A stretch of 64,000 bases of DNA from NCBI RefSeq assembly GCF_024124905.1, contig NZ_JAMXST010000002.1, positions 124,001 to 188,000 of the forward strand. Reading direction: 5' to 3'. Below the pieces are notes generated by a model. The model made no database searches. It had not been told where the DNA came from and was given only the letters and a program-made list of their open reading frames with translations. Of the stretch, positions 7,913-16,930 are shown one piece after another. The stretch's first letter is position 1, and every line of letters starts with the position of its first letter. This DNA is from Cellulosimicrobium cellulans. GTDB lineage: Bacteria > Actinomycetota > Actinomycetes > Actinomycetales > Cellulomonadaceae. A program made the position numbers and the translations under genes.

Positions 7913-9619
7913 ATGCTTCCCCAGCTGACACGACTCCGTCGCCGAGCCACGGCGGCGGTCGCCGGCGCTGCCCTCGTGGCGCTCGCCGTCGCCCCGGCCG
8001 CGGCGACGACCGAGCCCTCGCTCCGCCTCGACACGCCACGGATCACGGCCGACGGGTCCGTGACGATCACCTATGCCGCCGGCGCGGCGGTCAGCGCGAA
8101 GAACTGGCTCGGCGTCTACCGCGACGGCGTGCTGCCCGGCGGGCCGCCCTCGCTCGACTGGCGCTACGTGCCGGACGCGTCCGGCAGCGTGACCTGGGGC
8201 CCGCAGCACCGCGCGGGCTGGACGCGCGGTGCTGCGTCGATCGGTCCGGGTGACTACGACGTCTACCTGCTCGCCGACGACGGGTACGACGTGCTCGCCG
8301 GGCCGGTCGACCTGACCGTGGAGGCGGTGCGGCCGGTCGAGCCCGCCGAGCCCAAGCCTGAGGTCGACGGCGTCAGCGAGCTGAACGTGCTCACCTTCAA
8401 CCTGTGGCACGGTGGCTCGCAGATCCCGGACGGGGCGCGCGAGATCGCCGACGTCCTCCGGGAGACCGATGCGGACGTGACGTTCATGCCGGAACGCAAC
8501 GACACCCCGGCGGACGTGGCGGCGCTCCTGGGGTACGACCATCTTCTCGCGACCGGCACCGGCATAGTGTCGCGCTACCCGATCCTCGAGACCGGGACGG
8601 TCGGCGACCGGTGGTCGAAGGCCGTGCTCGACGTCAACGGCACAGAGGTGGTGGCCTACGGCGGGCACCTCGAGTACCGCTGGTACACGACGTACCTGCC
8701 GCGCGGGTACGGCGGAGCGATCCTCGGCGACTGGCCCGCCGGGTGGGGCACGTGGGACCGGCTCGACGCGCCCGTGACGGACGTCGGCGCGATCCTCGCG
8801 GCGAACCTCCAGTCGGGTCGCCCGGCGTCCGCGGCCGCGCTCCTCGACGACGTCCGGGCGGAGCGCGCGGCCGGTCGCCTGGTCGTCGTGGGCGGCGACT
8901 TCAACGAGCCGTCGGCGCAGGACTGGACCGAGGCGACGGCCGACCTGTTCGACCACCACGGCGTCGTCGTCCCGTGGCAGACGACGCAGACCCTGCTCGA
9001 CGGCGGTCTCGTGGACGTGTTCCGCGAGGTCCACCCCGACCCCGTGTCGAACCCGGGCTTCACGTGGCCCGCGGACAACACGCTGTTCCCCACGTCGGAG
9101 CTGACGTGGGCGCCGGAGGCCGACGAGCGGGACCGGATCGACTACGTCTTCGTGGCACCCGACGACCGTGTGGCCGTTCACGGCGCCCAGGTCGTGGGTC
9201 CGCAGTCGACGATCGTGCGCGACGAGCGCGTCGACGACGACAGCGCCGACGTGATCCTCACGCCGGACGCCGTCTGGCCTTCCGACCACAAGGCCGTCCT
9301 GGCGTCGCTGCGGGTCTGCGACGAGGCGTGCCTGCCGAGCGGGGCGCCGGAGGTCGAGGCGGTCGTGCGGTGCATGGCCGGAACCGCGCACGTGGCGGTA
9401 CGGGCGACGAACACGGGCGACGCCGCGGCGGCCGTCGTGCTGTCGACCGCGTTCGGCGAGCGCGCCAGCGCGGACGTCGCGCCGGGACGCCATGCGTACC
9501 AGTCGTTCAGCACACGGGCCGCACGGGCCGACGCCGGCACCGCGACGGTCACGGCGACCGTGGCCGGTCGGGCACCGGTGACGGTTCAGGAGGAGTACGC
9601 GGCGAAGAGCTGCGGCTGA
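7913..9619 (+). CDS. Secreted endonuclease/exonuclease/phosphatase-fold protein
   Basis: A 568-residue exported protein. Signal peptide about 1-32. A beta-rich N-terminal domain covers about 35-137. The EEP catalytic domain (about 155-470) shows NVLTFNLWHGG, FMPERND, GGHLEY, GGDFNEPS, RIDYVF and a final SDHKAVLASL, so the metal and catalytic Asn, Glu, Asp and His positions are present. The C-terminal module (481-568) is the same two-cysteine domain as in the PL8 lyase. EEP enzymes hydrolyse phosphodiesters or phosphomonoesters (nucleases, sphingomyelinases, inositol phosphatases). In this locus a phosphorylated glycan or an extracellular nucleic acid are both possible. It lies 124 bases after the PL8 gene, past a terminator, so it may have its own promoter. 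Confidence 0.85.
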   Translation: MLPQLTRLRRRATAAVAGAALVALAVAPAAATTEPSLRLDTPRITADGSVTITYAAGAAVSAKNWLGVYRDGVLPGGPPSLDWRYVPDASGSVTWGPQHRAGWTRGAASIGPGDYDVYLLADDGYDVLAGPVDLTVEAVRPVEPAEPKPEVDGVSELNVLTFNLWHGGSQIPDGAREIADVLRETDADVTFMPERNDTPADVAALLGYDHLLATGTGIVSRYPILETGTVGDRWSKAVLDVNGTEVVAYGGHLEYRWYTTYLPRGYGGAILGDWPAGWGTWDRLDAPVTDVGAILAANLQSGRPASAAALLDDVRAERAAGRLVVVGGDFNEPSAQDWTEATADLFDHHGVVVPWQTTQTLLDGGLVDVFREVHPDPVSNPGFTWPADNTLFPTSELTWAPEADERDRIDYVFVAPDDRVAVHGAQVVGPQSTIVRDERVDDDSADVILTPDAVWPSDHKAVLASLRVCDEACLPSGAPEVEAVVRCMAGTAHVAVRATNTGDAAAAVVLSTAFGERASADVAPGRHAYQSFSTRAARADAGTATVTATVAGRAPVTVQEEYAAKSCG

Positions 9620-9627
9620 CCCGCGCC

Positions 9628-9659
9628 CACCGGCGCCCGTCTCAGGACGGGCGCCGGTG
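9628..9659. terminator. Bidirectional hairpin terminator
   Basis: A perfect 14-bp stem (9628-9641 with 9646-9659) with loop TCAG. It overlaps the stop codon of the convergent lacI-type gene and can serve both genes. Confidence 0.8.
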
Positions 9660-10733
9660 CCGCGTCGGCCCGGTGCTGCCCCGCACGACGAACTCGACGG
9701 ACGGCAACCGGATCTCCGGCGGTTCCTTCCCCTCGACGAGCGCCACCAGCGTCTGGGCCGCGGCCGTGCCCCAGGCGACCACGTTCTGCCGGACCGTCGT
9801 CAGCGGCGGCACGATGTACGGGGCGAGCGGGATGTCGTCGAAGCCGACGACCGAGAGGTCCTCCGGGACACGGATGCCGCGGTCGGTGGCCGCGGAGATC
9901 CCGGCGATCGCCATGAGGTCGTTGCCGTAGACGATCGCGCTCGGGGGCCGCGGCAGGTCGAGGAGCTCGTGCGTCGCGCGCGCGCCGGAGCTGCCCGTGA
10001 AGTCGGCGGTCACGACGGGGCCCACGGGCAGACCGAGCTCGTCGAGCGTGTCCTCCCAGGCTCGGCGCCGCGCCTCGGTGTGGACGTAGCCCGGCACACC
10101 CATGACGTGGCCGATGTGCCGGTGGCCGAGCGAGTGCAGGTGGTGGACCGCGCGGCGGACCCCGGCTGCGTCGTCCATCCCGATGACGACGTCCGCCTCG
10201 GTGTCCGCTTCCTCGGGCGCGACGACGACGACGCTCAGCCCGAGCGCGCCGACGTCCCGGGGGCGGGTGTCCCCGGCCCGGACGTCGGTGAGGAACACGC
10301 CGTCGACGCGCGACTCGCGCGCGAGCCGCTCGTAGGCGTCGCGCTCGCCGTGCTGGTCCTTGACCACCTGGAGGACCAGCGAGTAGTTCTGCTCGGACAG
10401 GCCGATCTCGACGCCCGCCATGAAGAGCGGGAAGAAGGGGTCGGTGGCGAGGAGCTCGGGCTCCCGCCGGATCACGAGGCCCACGGCCTGCGTGCGCGAC
10501 CGGGAGAGAGCGCGCGCACGGGCGCTGGGCTGCCAGCCGAGGTCGTCGGCGGCGCGCAGGATGCGCTCGCGTGCCGCTGCGCTGACGCCGGGTCGGTTGT
10601 TGAACACGAACGAGACGGCGCTCTTCGAGACCCCGGCGCGGGCCGCGACGTCACCGATCGTCACGCGCTTGGCGCCGACCGTCCGGGTGGTCCGGTCGCC
10701 GGGGGTGAGGGTCGAGTGCTCCGCTGCGTTCAC
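9642..10733 (-). CDS. LacI-family transcriptional regulator of the polysaccharide locus
   Basis: The N-terminal helix-turn-helix reads VTIGDVAARAGVSKSAVSF (about residues 24-42), followed by the hinge FNNRPGVSAAAR and a periplasmic-binding-protein-like effector domain ending with SVGFDDIPLAPYIVPPLTTV. I prefer the GTG at 10733, because a TATCCT box (10745-10740) ends six bases before it, giving a leaderless mRNA of 363 codons. A GTG at 10751 is an in-frame alternative six codons upstream. The gene sits between the secreted enzymes and the divergent ABC operon. The paired CCGG palindromes at 3352 and 10937 are typical LacI-family sites. The effector is probably an imported mannose-containing sugar. 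Confidence 0.88.
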   Translation of the reverse strand: MNAAEHSTLTPGDRTTRTVGAKRVTIGDVAARAGVSKSAVSFVFNNRPGVSAAARERILRAADDLGWQPSARARALSRSRTQAVGLVIRREPELLATDPFFPLFMAGVEIGLSEQNYSLVLQVVKDQHGERDAYERLARESRVDGVFLTDVRAGDTRPRDVGALGLSVVVVAPEEADTEADVVIGMDDAAGVRRAVHHLHSLGHRHIGHVMGVPGYVHTEARRRAWEDTLDELGLPVGPVVTADFTGSSGARATHELLDLPRPPSAIVYGNDLMAIAGISAATDRGIRVPEDLSVVGFDDIPLAPYIVPPLTTVRQNVVAWGTAAAQTLVALVEGKEPPEIRLPSVEFVVRGSTGPTRHRRPS

Positions 10734-11062
10734 CTCGTCAGGATAGCGCACGGTTTGACCCGGTGTTTAGTAGCCGTCGCGCGCGCTCTCGTCGGGGCGG
10801 ACGTCGACCGCATCGCGACTGAGAGGCGCGCTGAGCGCTGCAAGTCCAGGCATCCACGGGGATCGACCGCGGGCAGGGGCCCGCCGTGACTGCTTGCGCC
10901 GCCCGGTTGTCCGGGTGATCTTGACGCGCGTTGTTCAAACCGGTTTAATCGTCGCGTCGACGCCGTCAGGACGACGGCGTCGGCGGGCCGCCGTGCGGGG
11001 GACCGAAGGGCGGGGGCCAGAGCGACGAGCGGGTGACGAGCCCGGATGAGGAGTTGGGCGCA
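10734..11062. other. Divergent regulatory region between the lacI-type gene and the ABC operon
   Basis: A 329-base region without a supported gene. It contains the leaderless promoter of the regulator at its left end, and the importer promoter and operator (10921-10949) with a leader of about 107 bases on the right. A stretch at about 10752-10772 with an ACCCGGTGT core resembles the operator only weakly. The middle, about 10775-10915, shows nothing recognisable apart from a small CCCGG/CCGGG hairpin. Confidence 0.6.
10921..10949 (+). promoter_or_regulatory. Promoter with LacI-type operator for the sugar ABC operon
   Basis: TTGACG (10921-10926) and TTTAAT (10944-10949) are 17 bases apart. The perfect palindrome AAACCGGTTT (10937-10946) overlaps the -10. 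Spacing, orientation and core match the site at 3336-3364. Confidence 0.8.
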
Positions 11063-12373
11063 ATGAAGCGTGGCGCACGGATGACAGCGCTGGCGACGAC
11101 GGCTGCGGTGGTCCTGCCGCTCGCGGCGTGCGGATCGGGCGGCGACGGCGGTACCGGCGGGTCCGAGGGAGGTCTCACGAGCGGACCGATCGACGTCTGG
11201 TACTCGACCAACGAGCAGGAGGTCGCCTGGGGCGAGCAGGTGGTCGAGGCGTGGAACGCCGAGCACCCGGACCAGAAGGTGAGCGCACAAGCGATCCCCG
11301 CGGGCAGCTCGTCCGAGGACGTCATCGCCGCCTCGATCACGGCGGGGAACACGCCGTGCCTCGTGTTCAACACGGCCCCGGCCGCCGTGCCCGCGTTCCA
11401 GAAGCAGGGTGGCCTGGTGAACCTGTCGACGACGTTCGACGACGCGGAGGACTACGTCACGGGTCGTTCGGGCGCCGCGGCGGACGGGTTCCGCAGCGCC
11501 GACGGGGACCTGTACCAGCTTCCCTGGAAGACGAACCCCTTCATGCTGTACTACAACAAGGACGTGTTCGCGGCCGCCGGCCTGGACGCCGAGGACCCGC
11601 AGCTCGAGACGTACGACGACGTGCTGGCGGCGGCGCAGGCGATCAAGGACGCCGGGGCGGCCGACTTCGCGATCTATCCGCCGGCGACCGCGGACTACAC
11701 GAACGTCAACTTCGACTTCTACCCGTTCTTCCTCGCCAACTCCGGCGGCACGCAGCTCATCGAGGACGGTCGGGCGACGTTCACGAGCGACGAGGGCCTG
11801 GAGACTCTCGGCTTCTGGCAGACGCTCTACGCGGAGGGCTTCTCGTCCGCGGAGGCGTACAGCGGGGACATGTGGGCCGGTCCGTTCGCCGACGGTGTCG
11901 CCGCCATGGGCGTCGCCGGCCCGTGGGGCAAGGGGCAGTTCGACGGCAAGGTGGACTTCGGCGTCGTCCCGCTCCCGACCGCCGACGGCGTGCCCGCCGA
12001 CGAGACGTCGACGTTCGCGGACTCGAAGAACGTCGGCCTCTACTCCTCGTGCAAGAACCAGCAGACCGCGTGGGACTTCCTCAAGTTCGCGACGAACGAC
12101 GAGAACGACCTCGCGCTCCTCGAGATCACCGGCCAGTTCCCGACCCGCACGGACGTGCCCGAGCTCGCGGCCGACTTCCTGGCGGAGAACACCTTCTTCG
12201 AGCCGTTCGCGGCGTCCGTGCCGCTCGCCGTCGACGTCCCGACGGTGGACGGGCTCGCCGAGAAGATGCAGGTCTTCCGCGACGCGTGGAGCGGGTCCGT
12301 GCAGTCGGGGTCCGGCGACCTCGAGACGACGTTCGGCGAGGCCGCGGCGACGATCGACGGCCTGGCGGGCTGA
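11063..12373 (+). CDS. Carbohydrate ABC transporter, substrate-binding lipoprotein
   Basis: A 436-residue extracellular solute-binding protein of the family-1 sugar type. The lipobox LPLAAC puts the lipidated cysteine at residue 23, so it is tethered outside the membrane. The body shows the usual motifs such as PWKTNPFMLYYNKDVF (about 155-170). I chose the ATG at 11063 rather than an in-frame ATG ten codons upstream because the basic MKRGAR start gives a proper lipoprotein signal and a GAGGAG lies about ten bases before it. It is first in a tight operon with two permeases, GH130, a hexose mutase and manA. No ATPase gene is present, so a shared MsiK-type ATPase elsewhere is expected. Confidence 0.9.
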   Translation: MKRGARMTALATTAAVVLPLAACGSGGDGGTGGSEGGLTSGPIDVWYSTNEQEVAWGEQVVEAWNAEHPDQKVSAQAIPAGSSSEDVIAASITAGNTPCLVFNTAPAAVPAFQKQGGLVNLSTTFDDAEDYVTGRSGAAADGFRSADGDLYQLPWKTNPFMLYYNKDVFAAAGLDAEDPQLETYDDVLAAAQAIKDAGAADFAIYPPATADYTNVNFDFYPFFLANSGGTQLIEDGRATFTSDEGLETLGFWQTLYAEGFSSAEAYSGDMWAGPFADGVAAMGVAGPWGKGQFDGKVDFGVVPLPTADGVPADETSTFADSKNVGLYSSCKNQQTAWDFLKFATNDENDLALLEITGQFPTRTDVPELAADFLAENTFFEPFAASVPLAVDVPTVDGLAEKMQVFRDAWSGSVQSGSGDLETTFGEAAATIDGLAG

Positions 12374-12396
12374 GCCCAGGACGAGGCGACGCACTC

Positions 12397-13368
12397 ATGG
12401 TCACCCTTCACGACGAGGACGTGCAGCCGTCCGCGCGGGCCACGGCGCTCCGTGGCCCGCGCCAGGACCCGCCGCGACCCCGCGGCCGGCGACTCCAGCG
12501 CTGGCTCGGGGAGAACCCCCTCGGCATCCTTCTCAGCGCCCCGTACGTGGCGTTCGTCGTCGTGGTGTTCCTCGTGCCGTTCGGATTCGGCGTGTGGATG
12601 TCGTTCCACGACTTCTTCTTCACGGCACCCGGCGTGCAGGTCCCGCACCCCTTCGTCGGGCTCGACAACTTCCGGCAGGTCCTCGCGGACCCGGCGGTGC
12701 GTCAGGCGTTCGGCAACCTCGCGGTGTTCGGCCTCATCAACGTGCCGCTCACGGTGGTGCTCGGGCTCCTCCTCGCGTCGGGCCTCGATGCCGTCGTGCA
12801 CTGGAAGGGCTTCTTCCGGGTCTCGTACTACGTCCCGTACGTCACGGCGTCCGTCGCGACGCTCGCGGTGTGGATCTTCATGTTCAACGGCAACGGGGTC
12901 GTGAACAGGCTCCTGGGGAGCCTCGCGCCGGAGCCGACCTGGCTCGCGAACCCGAGCCTGATCATGCCCCTGATCGCGGTCTACGTGACGTGGAAGAACC
13001 TCGGGTTCTACGTCCTGCTCTACCTCGCCGCGCTGCAGAACGTGCCGAAGGAGCTGCACGAGGCGGCAGCGATGGACGGCGCCGGGCCCTGGCGCCGGTT
13101 CCGGGCCGTCACGCTCCCTGCCGTACGGCCGGTGACCTCGCTCGTGGTGCTGCTCTCCGTCATCACCACCGGACAGATCTTCACCGAGCCGTACCTCCTC
13201 ACCGGGGGAGGACCGAACGGCGCCTCGATGACCCCGGCGCTGCTCATGTACCAGAAGGGCATCCAGCAGGGGCAGCCCGACATCGCCGCGGCGGTCGGCA
13301 TGATCCTCGTGCTCGCGGTCATGCTCCTGTCGCTGGCCTCGCGCCGTCTCACGGAGAGGAAAGGCTGA
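12397..13368 (+). CDS. Carbohydrate ABC transporter, permease 1 (MalF-like)
   Basis: A 323-residue inner-membrane permease with six hydrophobic segments. The EAA loop that docks the ATPase is visible as EAAAMDGAGPWRRFRAVTLP (about 222-241). It begins 23 bases after the binding-protein stop, and its TGA overlaps the ATG of the next permease, so the two are translationally coupled. It forms the channel with the next gene product. Confidence 0.9.
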   Translation: MVTLHDEDVQPSARATALRGPRQDPPRPRGRRLQRWLGENPLGILLSAPYVAFVVVVFLVPFGFGVWMSFHDFFFTAPGVQVPHPFVGLDNFRQVLADPAVRQAFGNLAVFGLINVPLTVVLGLLLASGLDAVVHWKGFFRVSYYVPYVTASVATLAVWIFMFNGNGVVNRLLGSLAPEPTWLANPSLIMPLIAVYVTWKNLGFYVLLYLAALQNVPKELHEAAAMDGAGPWRRFRAVTLPAVRPVTSLVVLLSVITTGQIFTEPYLLTGGGPNGASMTPALLMYQKGIQQGQPDIAAAVGMILVLAVMLLSLASRRLTERKG

Positions 13369-14264
13369 TGGCCTCCACGACCTCGACCTCGACCACGCGG
13401 CGGGACACGACCCGGGCCCGCGGCTCCGGCGGAGGCCGGCTGCTGCGCGTGCTGCGCTTCGCGGTGCTGCTGCTCGGTGCGTTCCTCGCGCTCGTGCCGT
13501 TCTACTACATGCTCCTCGGGGCGCTGCAGAGGGAGCGGGACACGAGCGTCCTGGGCCTGCTCCCGCTGCCCGGGAACCTCACCCTCGACAACTTCGTGGG
13601 GGTCAACGAGTCGATCGACCTCGCCCGGTCGCTGCTCAACTCGTTGATCATGACGGCGGGCGTCGTGGGCTGCACGCTCGTGTTCGGGCTGCTCGTCGGG
13701 TACGCGCTGTCGGTGCTGTCCTTCCGCGGCCAGGGGCTCGTGTTCGCGCTCGTCCTGCTCGTCCAGGCGATCCCGTTCCAGCTGCTCATGATCCCGCTCT
13801 ACGTCATGGTCGTGCGGTACTTCGACCTCGCGGACAACTACCTCGGCATGATCCTGCCGTTCGCCGTGAACTCGGTCGCCGTCCTGATCTTCCGGCAGTA
13901 CTTCCTCCAGATCCCGCGCGACGTGTTCGACGCGGCGCGCATCGACGGCGCGAGCGAGCTGCGGATCCTGCGGTCGATCGCCGTGCCGCTGGTCCGCCCG
14001 GCGGTCCTCACCGCGATGCTCGTGACGTTCATCGGTCCGTGGAACGAGTTCCTGTGGCCGTTCCTCGTGACGAAGGACGCGTCGATGCAGCCGCTCGCGG
14101 TGAGCCTCGCCAACTTCTCGCAGGCGAACTCGTCGTTCCAGGCGAACCCGATGGGCGCGGTCCTGGCGGGCGCGTGCGTGCTCGCGGTGCCCGCCGTCGT
14201 CCTGTTCCTGCTGTTCCAGCGGCACTTCACGTCCGCGAACCTCGGCTCGGCCGTCAAGGGCTGA
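13368..14264 (+). CDS. Carbohydrate ABC transporter, permease 2 (MalG-like)
   Basis: A 298-residue permease with six hydrophobic segments and an EAA-loop equivalent, DAARIDGASELRILRSIAVP, near residues 188-207. The N-terminus is a low-complexity Thr/Ser/Arg stretch before the first helix. The start ATG overlaps the preceding stop (TGATG). It pairs with permease 1 to import an oligosaccharide delivered by the lipoprotein. A strong hairpin follows at 14276-14307, which would lower expression of the metabolic genes relative to the transporter. Confidence 0.9.
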   Translation: MASTTSTSTTRRDTTRARGSGGGRLLRVLRFAVLLLGAFLALVPFYYMLLGALQRERDTSVLGLLPLPGNLTLDNFVGVNESIDLARSLLNSLIMTAGVVGCTLVFGLLVGYALSVLSFRGQGLVFALVLLVQAIPFQLLMIPLYVMVVRYFDLADNYLGMILPFAVNSVAVLIFRQYFLQIPRDVFDAARIDGASELRILRSIAVPLVRPAVLTAMLVTFIGPWNEFLWPFLVTKDASMQPLAVSLANFSQANSSFQANPMGAVLAGACVLAVPAVVLFLLFQRHFTSANLGSAVKG

Positions 14265-14275
14265 CCCGTCACCGT

Positions 14276-14307
14276 GCGGGGCCGGCGCGAGACCGCGCCG
14301 GCCCCGC
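14276..14307. terminator. Hairpin between permease and GH130 genes
   Basis: A perfect 14-bp GC-rich stem (14276-14289 with 14294-14307) with loop AGAC. It lies inside the apparent operon and could act as a partial terminator or an mRNA 3'-end stabiliser. Confidence 0.7.
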
Positions 14308-14329
14308 CCCGACCTCTCAAGGCTAGGAA

Positions 14330-15418
14330 ATGACCCAGGTGAACCACTCTCAGTCCCTCATGACGGTCCCGTACGCCCTGCGTCGTCTCGGGACGATCAT
14401 GTCGCCCCTGCCCGGGGAGCCCCTCGAGGTCGAGGGCGTGCTCAACCCCGGCACCGCGTGGGGGCCGGACGGCACGCTGTACCTCTACCCCCGCCTCGTG
14501 GCCGAGGGGAACGTCTCGCGCATCGGTCGGGCGCGCGTCGTCCTCGAGGACGGGGTGCCCGTGGGCGTGGAGCGGCTCGGGGTGGTGCTCGCCCCCGACG
14601 AGGGCTGGGAGCACGGGCGGCAGAACGCGGGGGTCGAGGACCCCCGGATCACGTTCGTCGAGCCCCTGGACCTCCACGTCATGACCTACGTCGCGTACGG
14701 GCCGCTGGGACCGAAGCCCGCGCTGGCCGTCTCCCGGGACACCGTGTCGTGGCGCCGGCTCGGGCCCTTGCGGTTCGCCTACCAGCCCGAGCTGGACACC
14801 GACCTCAACCTCTTCCCCAACAAGGATGTGGTGTTCTTCCCCGAGGCCGTCCCGGGTCCCGACGGCCGACCCGTGCTCGCGCTCCTGCACCGGCCGATGT
14901 GGGACCTCGACTGGCTCCGCCCCGGCGAGGGGGCTCGTCCGCCGGCCGGGGTCGACGACCCGCGGCCGTCCATCTGGATCGGCTACGTCGACCTCGATGC
15001 CGTGACGCGCGACCTCGGAGCACTCACGCACGTCGAGAGCTCTGCGCCGGTCGCCACGCCGGAGATGGCGTACGAGTCGTCGAAGATCGGTGGTGGCCCG
15101 GCACCCCTGCGCGTTCCCGAGGGCTGGCTCGTCCTCCACCACGGAGTGACGGGCGCCGACTTCTCCGGCTTCGCCCTGGCTCACGGTTCCCGGTACACGG
15201 CGGGCGCGATGATCCTGGACCCGGGCGACCCGCGCCGGGTGCTGGCCCGGACGCCCGAGCCGCTGCTCGTCCCGGAGACCGCCGCCGAGCTGGAGGGCAC
15301 GCTCGGCAACGTCGTGTTCCCCACGGCCGTCGAGGAGATCCAGGGACGCCGGTTCGTCTTCTACGGCATGGCCGACTCCCGGATCGGTGTCGCCGAGCTC
15401 GTGCGTCTCGATGGTTGA
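14330..15418 (+). CDS. GH130-family glycosidase/mannoside phosphorylase
   Basis: A 362-residue five-bladed beta-propeller protein without a signal peptide. GH130 hallmarks are visible: NPGTAWGPDGTLYLYPR (about 43-59), GVEDPRITF (about 103-111) and NLFPNKDVVFFPE (about 160-172). GH130 enzymes are mostly inverting phosphorylases or hydrolases acting on beta-1,4- or beta-1,2-mannosides, so a cytoplasmic cut of an imported mannoside to mannose-1-phosphate is the likely role. That fits the mutase and mannose-6-phosphate isomerase directly downstream. The stop overlaps the ATG of the mutase gene by eight bases. The exact linkage cleaved cannot be read from the sequence. Confidence 0.85.
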   Translation: MTQVNHSQSLMTVPYALRRLGTIMSPLPGEPLEVEGVLNPGTAWGPDGTLYLYPRLVAEGNVSRIGRARVVLEDGVPVGVERLGVVLAPDEGWEHGRQNAGVEDPRITFVEPLDLHVMTYVAYGPLGPKPALAVSRDTVSWRRLGPLRFAYQPELDTDLNLFPNKDVVFFPEAVPGPDGRPVLALLHRPMWDLDWLRPGEGARPPAGVDDPRPSIWIGYVDLDAVTRDLGALTHVESSAPVATPEMAYESSKIGGGPAPLRVPEGWLVLHHGVTGADFSGFALAHGSRYTAGAMILDPGDPRRVLARTPEPLLVPETAAELEGTLGNVVFPTAVEEIQGRRFVFYGMADSRIGVAELVRLDG

Positions 15419-16928
15419 GGGCCGGGCCACGGACCTCACCGCGCACGAGGCGCTCCGGCGCGTCGTCAAGGCGTACGACGTGCGCGGTGTCGTCCCTGAC
15501 GAGCTGAACGACGACGTCGTGCGCGCGCTGGGCGCGGCCTTCGTGGAGACGGTCGTCCGGCCGGGCGCCGACGGGGTGCGTCGGGTCGTGGTGGCCCGTG
15601 ACATGCGCGAGAGCGGCCCCGGGCTGCTGGCCGCGTTCGTCGACGGCGCCCGGGAGGCCGGCGCGCACGTGCTCGACGCCGGTCTGTGCTCGACCGACGA
15701 GCTCTACCTCGCGTCGGGTCTCCTCGACGCCGCGGGCGCGATGTTCACCGCGAGCCACAACCCCGCCCGGTACAACGGCATCAAGCTGTGCCTCTCCGGG
15801 GCACGCCCGGTCGGCCAGGACACCGGCCTGCGCGCCGTCCGGGACCGGGCCGACGAGCTGCTCGCGGGCGATCCCGTCGACGCCGGGCCGCGCGGCGGCC
15901 ACGAGGCCGTCGACGTCCTGCGGTCCTACGCCGAACGCCTGCGCTCGCTCGTCGACCTGTCCGGTGGTCGCCGGCTGCGCGTGGTCGTCGACGCCGGCAA
16001 CGGCATGGCAGGGCTCACGGTCCCGGCCGTCCTCGGGATGGCAGCGGGCCTGCCGCCGCTCCCGCTCGGGATCGTCCCGCTGTTCTTCGAGCTCGACGGG
16101 TCGTTCCCTCACCACGAGGCCAACCCGCTCGTGCCGGCGAACACGGCGGTGCTCCAGGCGGAGGTCGTGCGTCGGCGTGCGGACCTCGGGCTGGCGTTCG
16201 ACGGCGACGCCGACAGGTGCTTCGTCGTCGACGAGCGGGGCCGGAGGGTGGACCCCTCGGTGCTCACGACGCTCGTCGGGCTCCGAGAGGCACGCCGGGT
16301 GCGGGGCGAGGGCGGCGTGCCGGTCGTGCTGCACAACGCGATCACGTCGCGCGCGGTGCCCGAGATCCTGGGCGCCGAAGGGGTGCGGACGGTTCGCACG
16401 CGCGTGGGCCACTCGTTCATCAAGGCGCTCATGGCGTCCGAGGACGCCGTCTTCGGGGGCGAGCACAGCGGGCACTTCTACTTCCGTGACTTCCTCGGCG
16501 CCGACTCGGGCCTCCTGGCCGCGATGCACGTCCTCGCAGCGCTCTCGGAGCAGGACCGTCCGCTCTCGGATCTGGTCGGTGGCCTCGACCCGTACGTGCG
16601 CTCGGGGGAGGTCGACGTCGCCGTGGCGGACCCGGAGACCGCGACGGCCGCGGTGCTCGAGGTCCTCGGGGAGGCCTACGACGCCGCGTCGCTCGACGTC
16701 GACGAGCTCGACGGCACGACCGTCCGCCGCTGGCACGGCGACGACCCGTGGTGGCTCAACCTGCGGGCGTCGAACACCGAGCCCGTCCTGCGGCTGAACG
16801 TCGAGGCCGCCGACGTCGGGACGATGCGCGCGGTCCGCGACCGTGTCCTCGACGCGCTCGCGACGGTGCCCGCAGAGGGCGGCGGGCCGCCGAGCGGCGG
16901 CGCGACCGTCGGGGGAGGGCGGCGCTGA
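15411..16928 (+). CDS. Phosphomannomutase/phosphoglucomutase
   Basis: A 505-residue alpha-D-phosphohexomutase. The catalytic phosphoserine loop is TASHNP (about residues 117-122), the magnesium loop is DGDADR (about 264-269), and the sugar-binding loop is GEHSGHFYF (about 350-358). It would convert mannose-1-phosphate to mannose-6-phosphate. The ATG at 15411 lies inside the last codons of the GH130 gene (coupled), and manA begins two bases after its stop. Together GH130, mutase and isomerase make a direct route from a mannoside to fructose-6-phosphate. A role in making GDP-mannose is possible but less suggested by the context. Confidence 0.9.
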   Translation: MVEGRATDLTAHEALRRVVKAYDVRGVVPDELNDDVVRALGAAFVETVVRPGADGVRRVVVARDMRESGPGLLAAFVDGAREAGAHVLDAGLCSTDELYLASGLLDAAGAMFTASHNPARYNGIKLCLSGARPVGQDTGLRAVRDRADELLAGDPVDAGPRGGHEAVDVLRSYAERLRSLVDLSGGRRLRVVVDAGNGMAGLTVPAVLGMAAGLPPLPLGIVPLFFELDGSFPHHEANPLVPANTAVLQAEVVRRRADLGLAFDGDADRCFVVDERGRRVDPSVLTTLVGLREARRVRGEGGVPVVLHNAITSRAVPEILGAEGVRTVRTRVGHSFIKALMASEDAVFGGEHSGHFYFRDFLGADSGLLAAMHVLAALSEQDRPLSDLVGGLDPYVRSGEVDVAVADPETATAAVLEVLGEAYDAASLDVDELDGTTVRRWHGDDPWWLNLRASNTEPVLRLNVEAADVGTMRAVRDRVLDALATVPAEGGGPPSGGATVGGGRR

Positions 16929-16930
16929 CG

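Noticed and set aside
10752-10772. A third LacI operator over the regulator's own promoter
   Set aside because: The CCGG core is present but the flanks are not palindromic, so autoregulation is not claimed.
14338-14404. Later ATG starts for the GH130 gene (at 14360 and 14399)
   Set aside because: The residues before them have no RBS advantage to offer; ATG 14330 has AAGG upstream, but the choice is only moderately certain.
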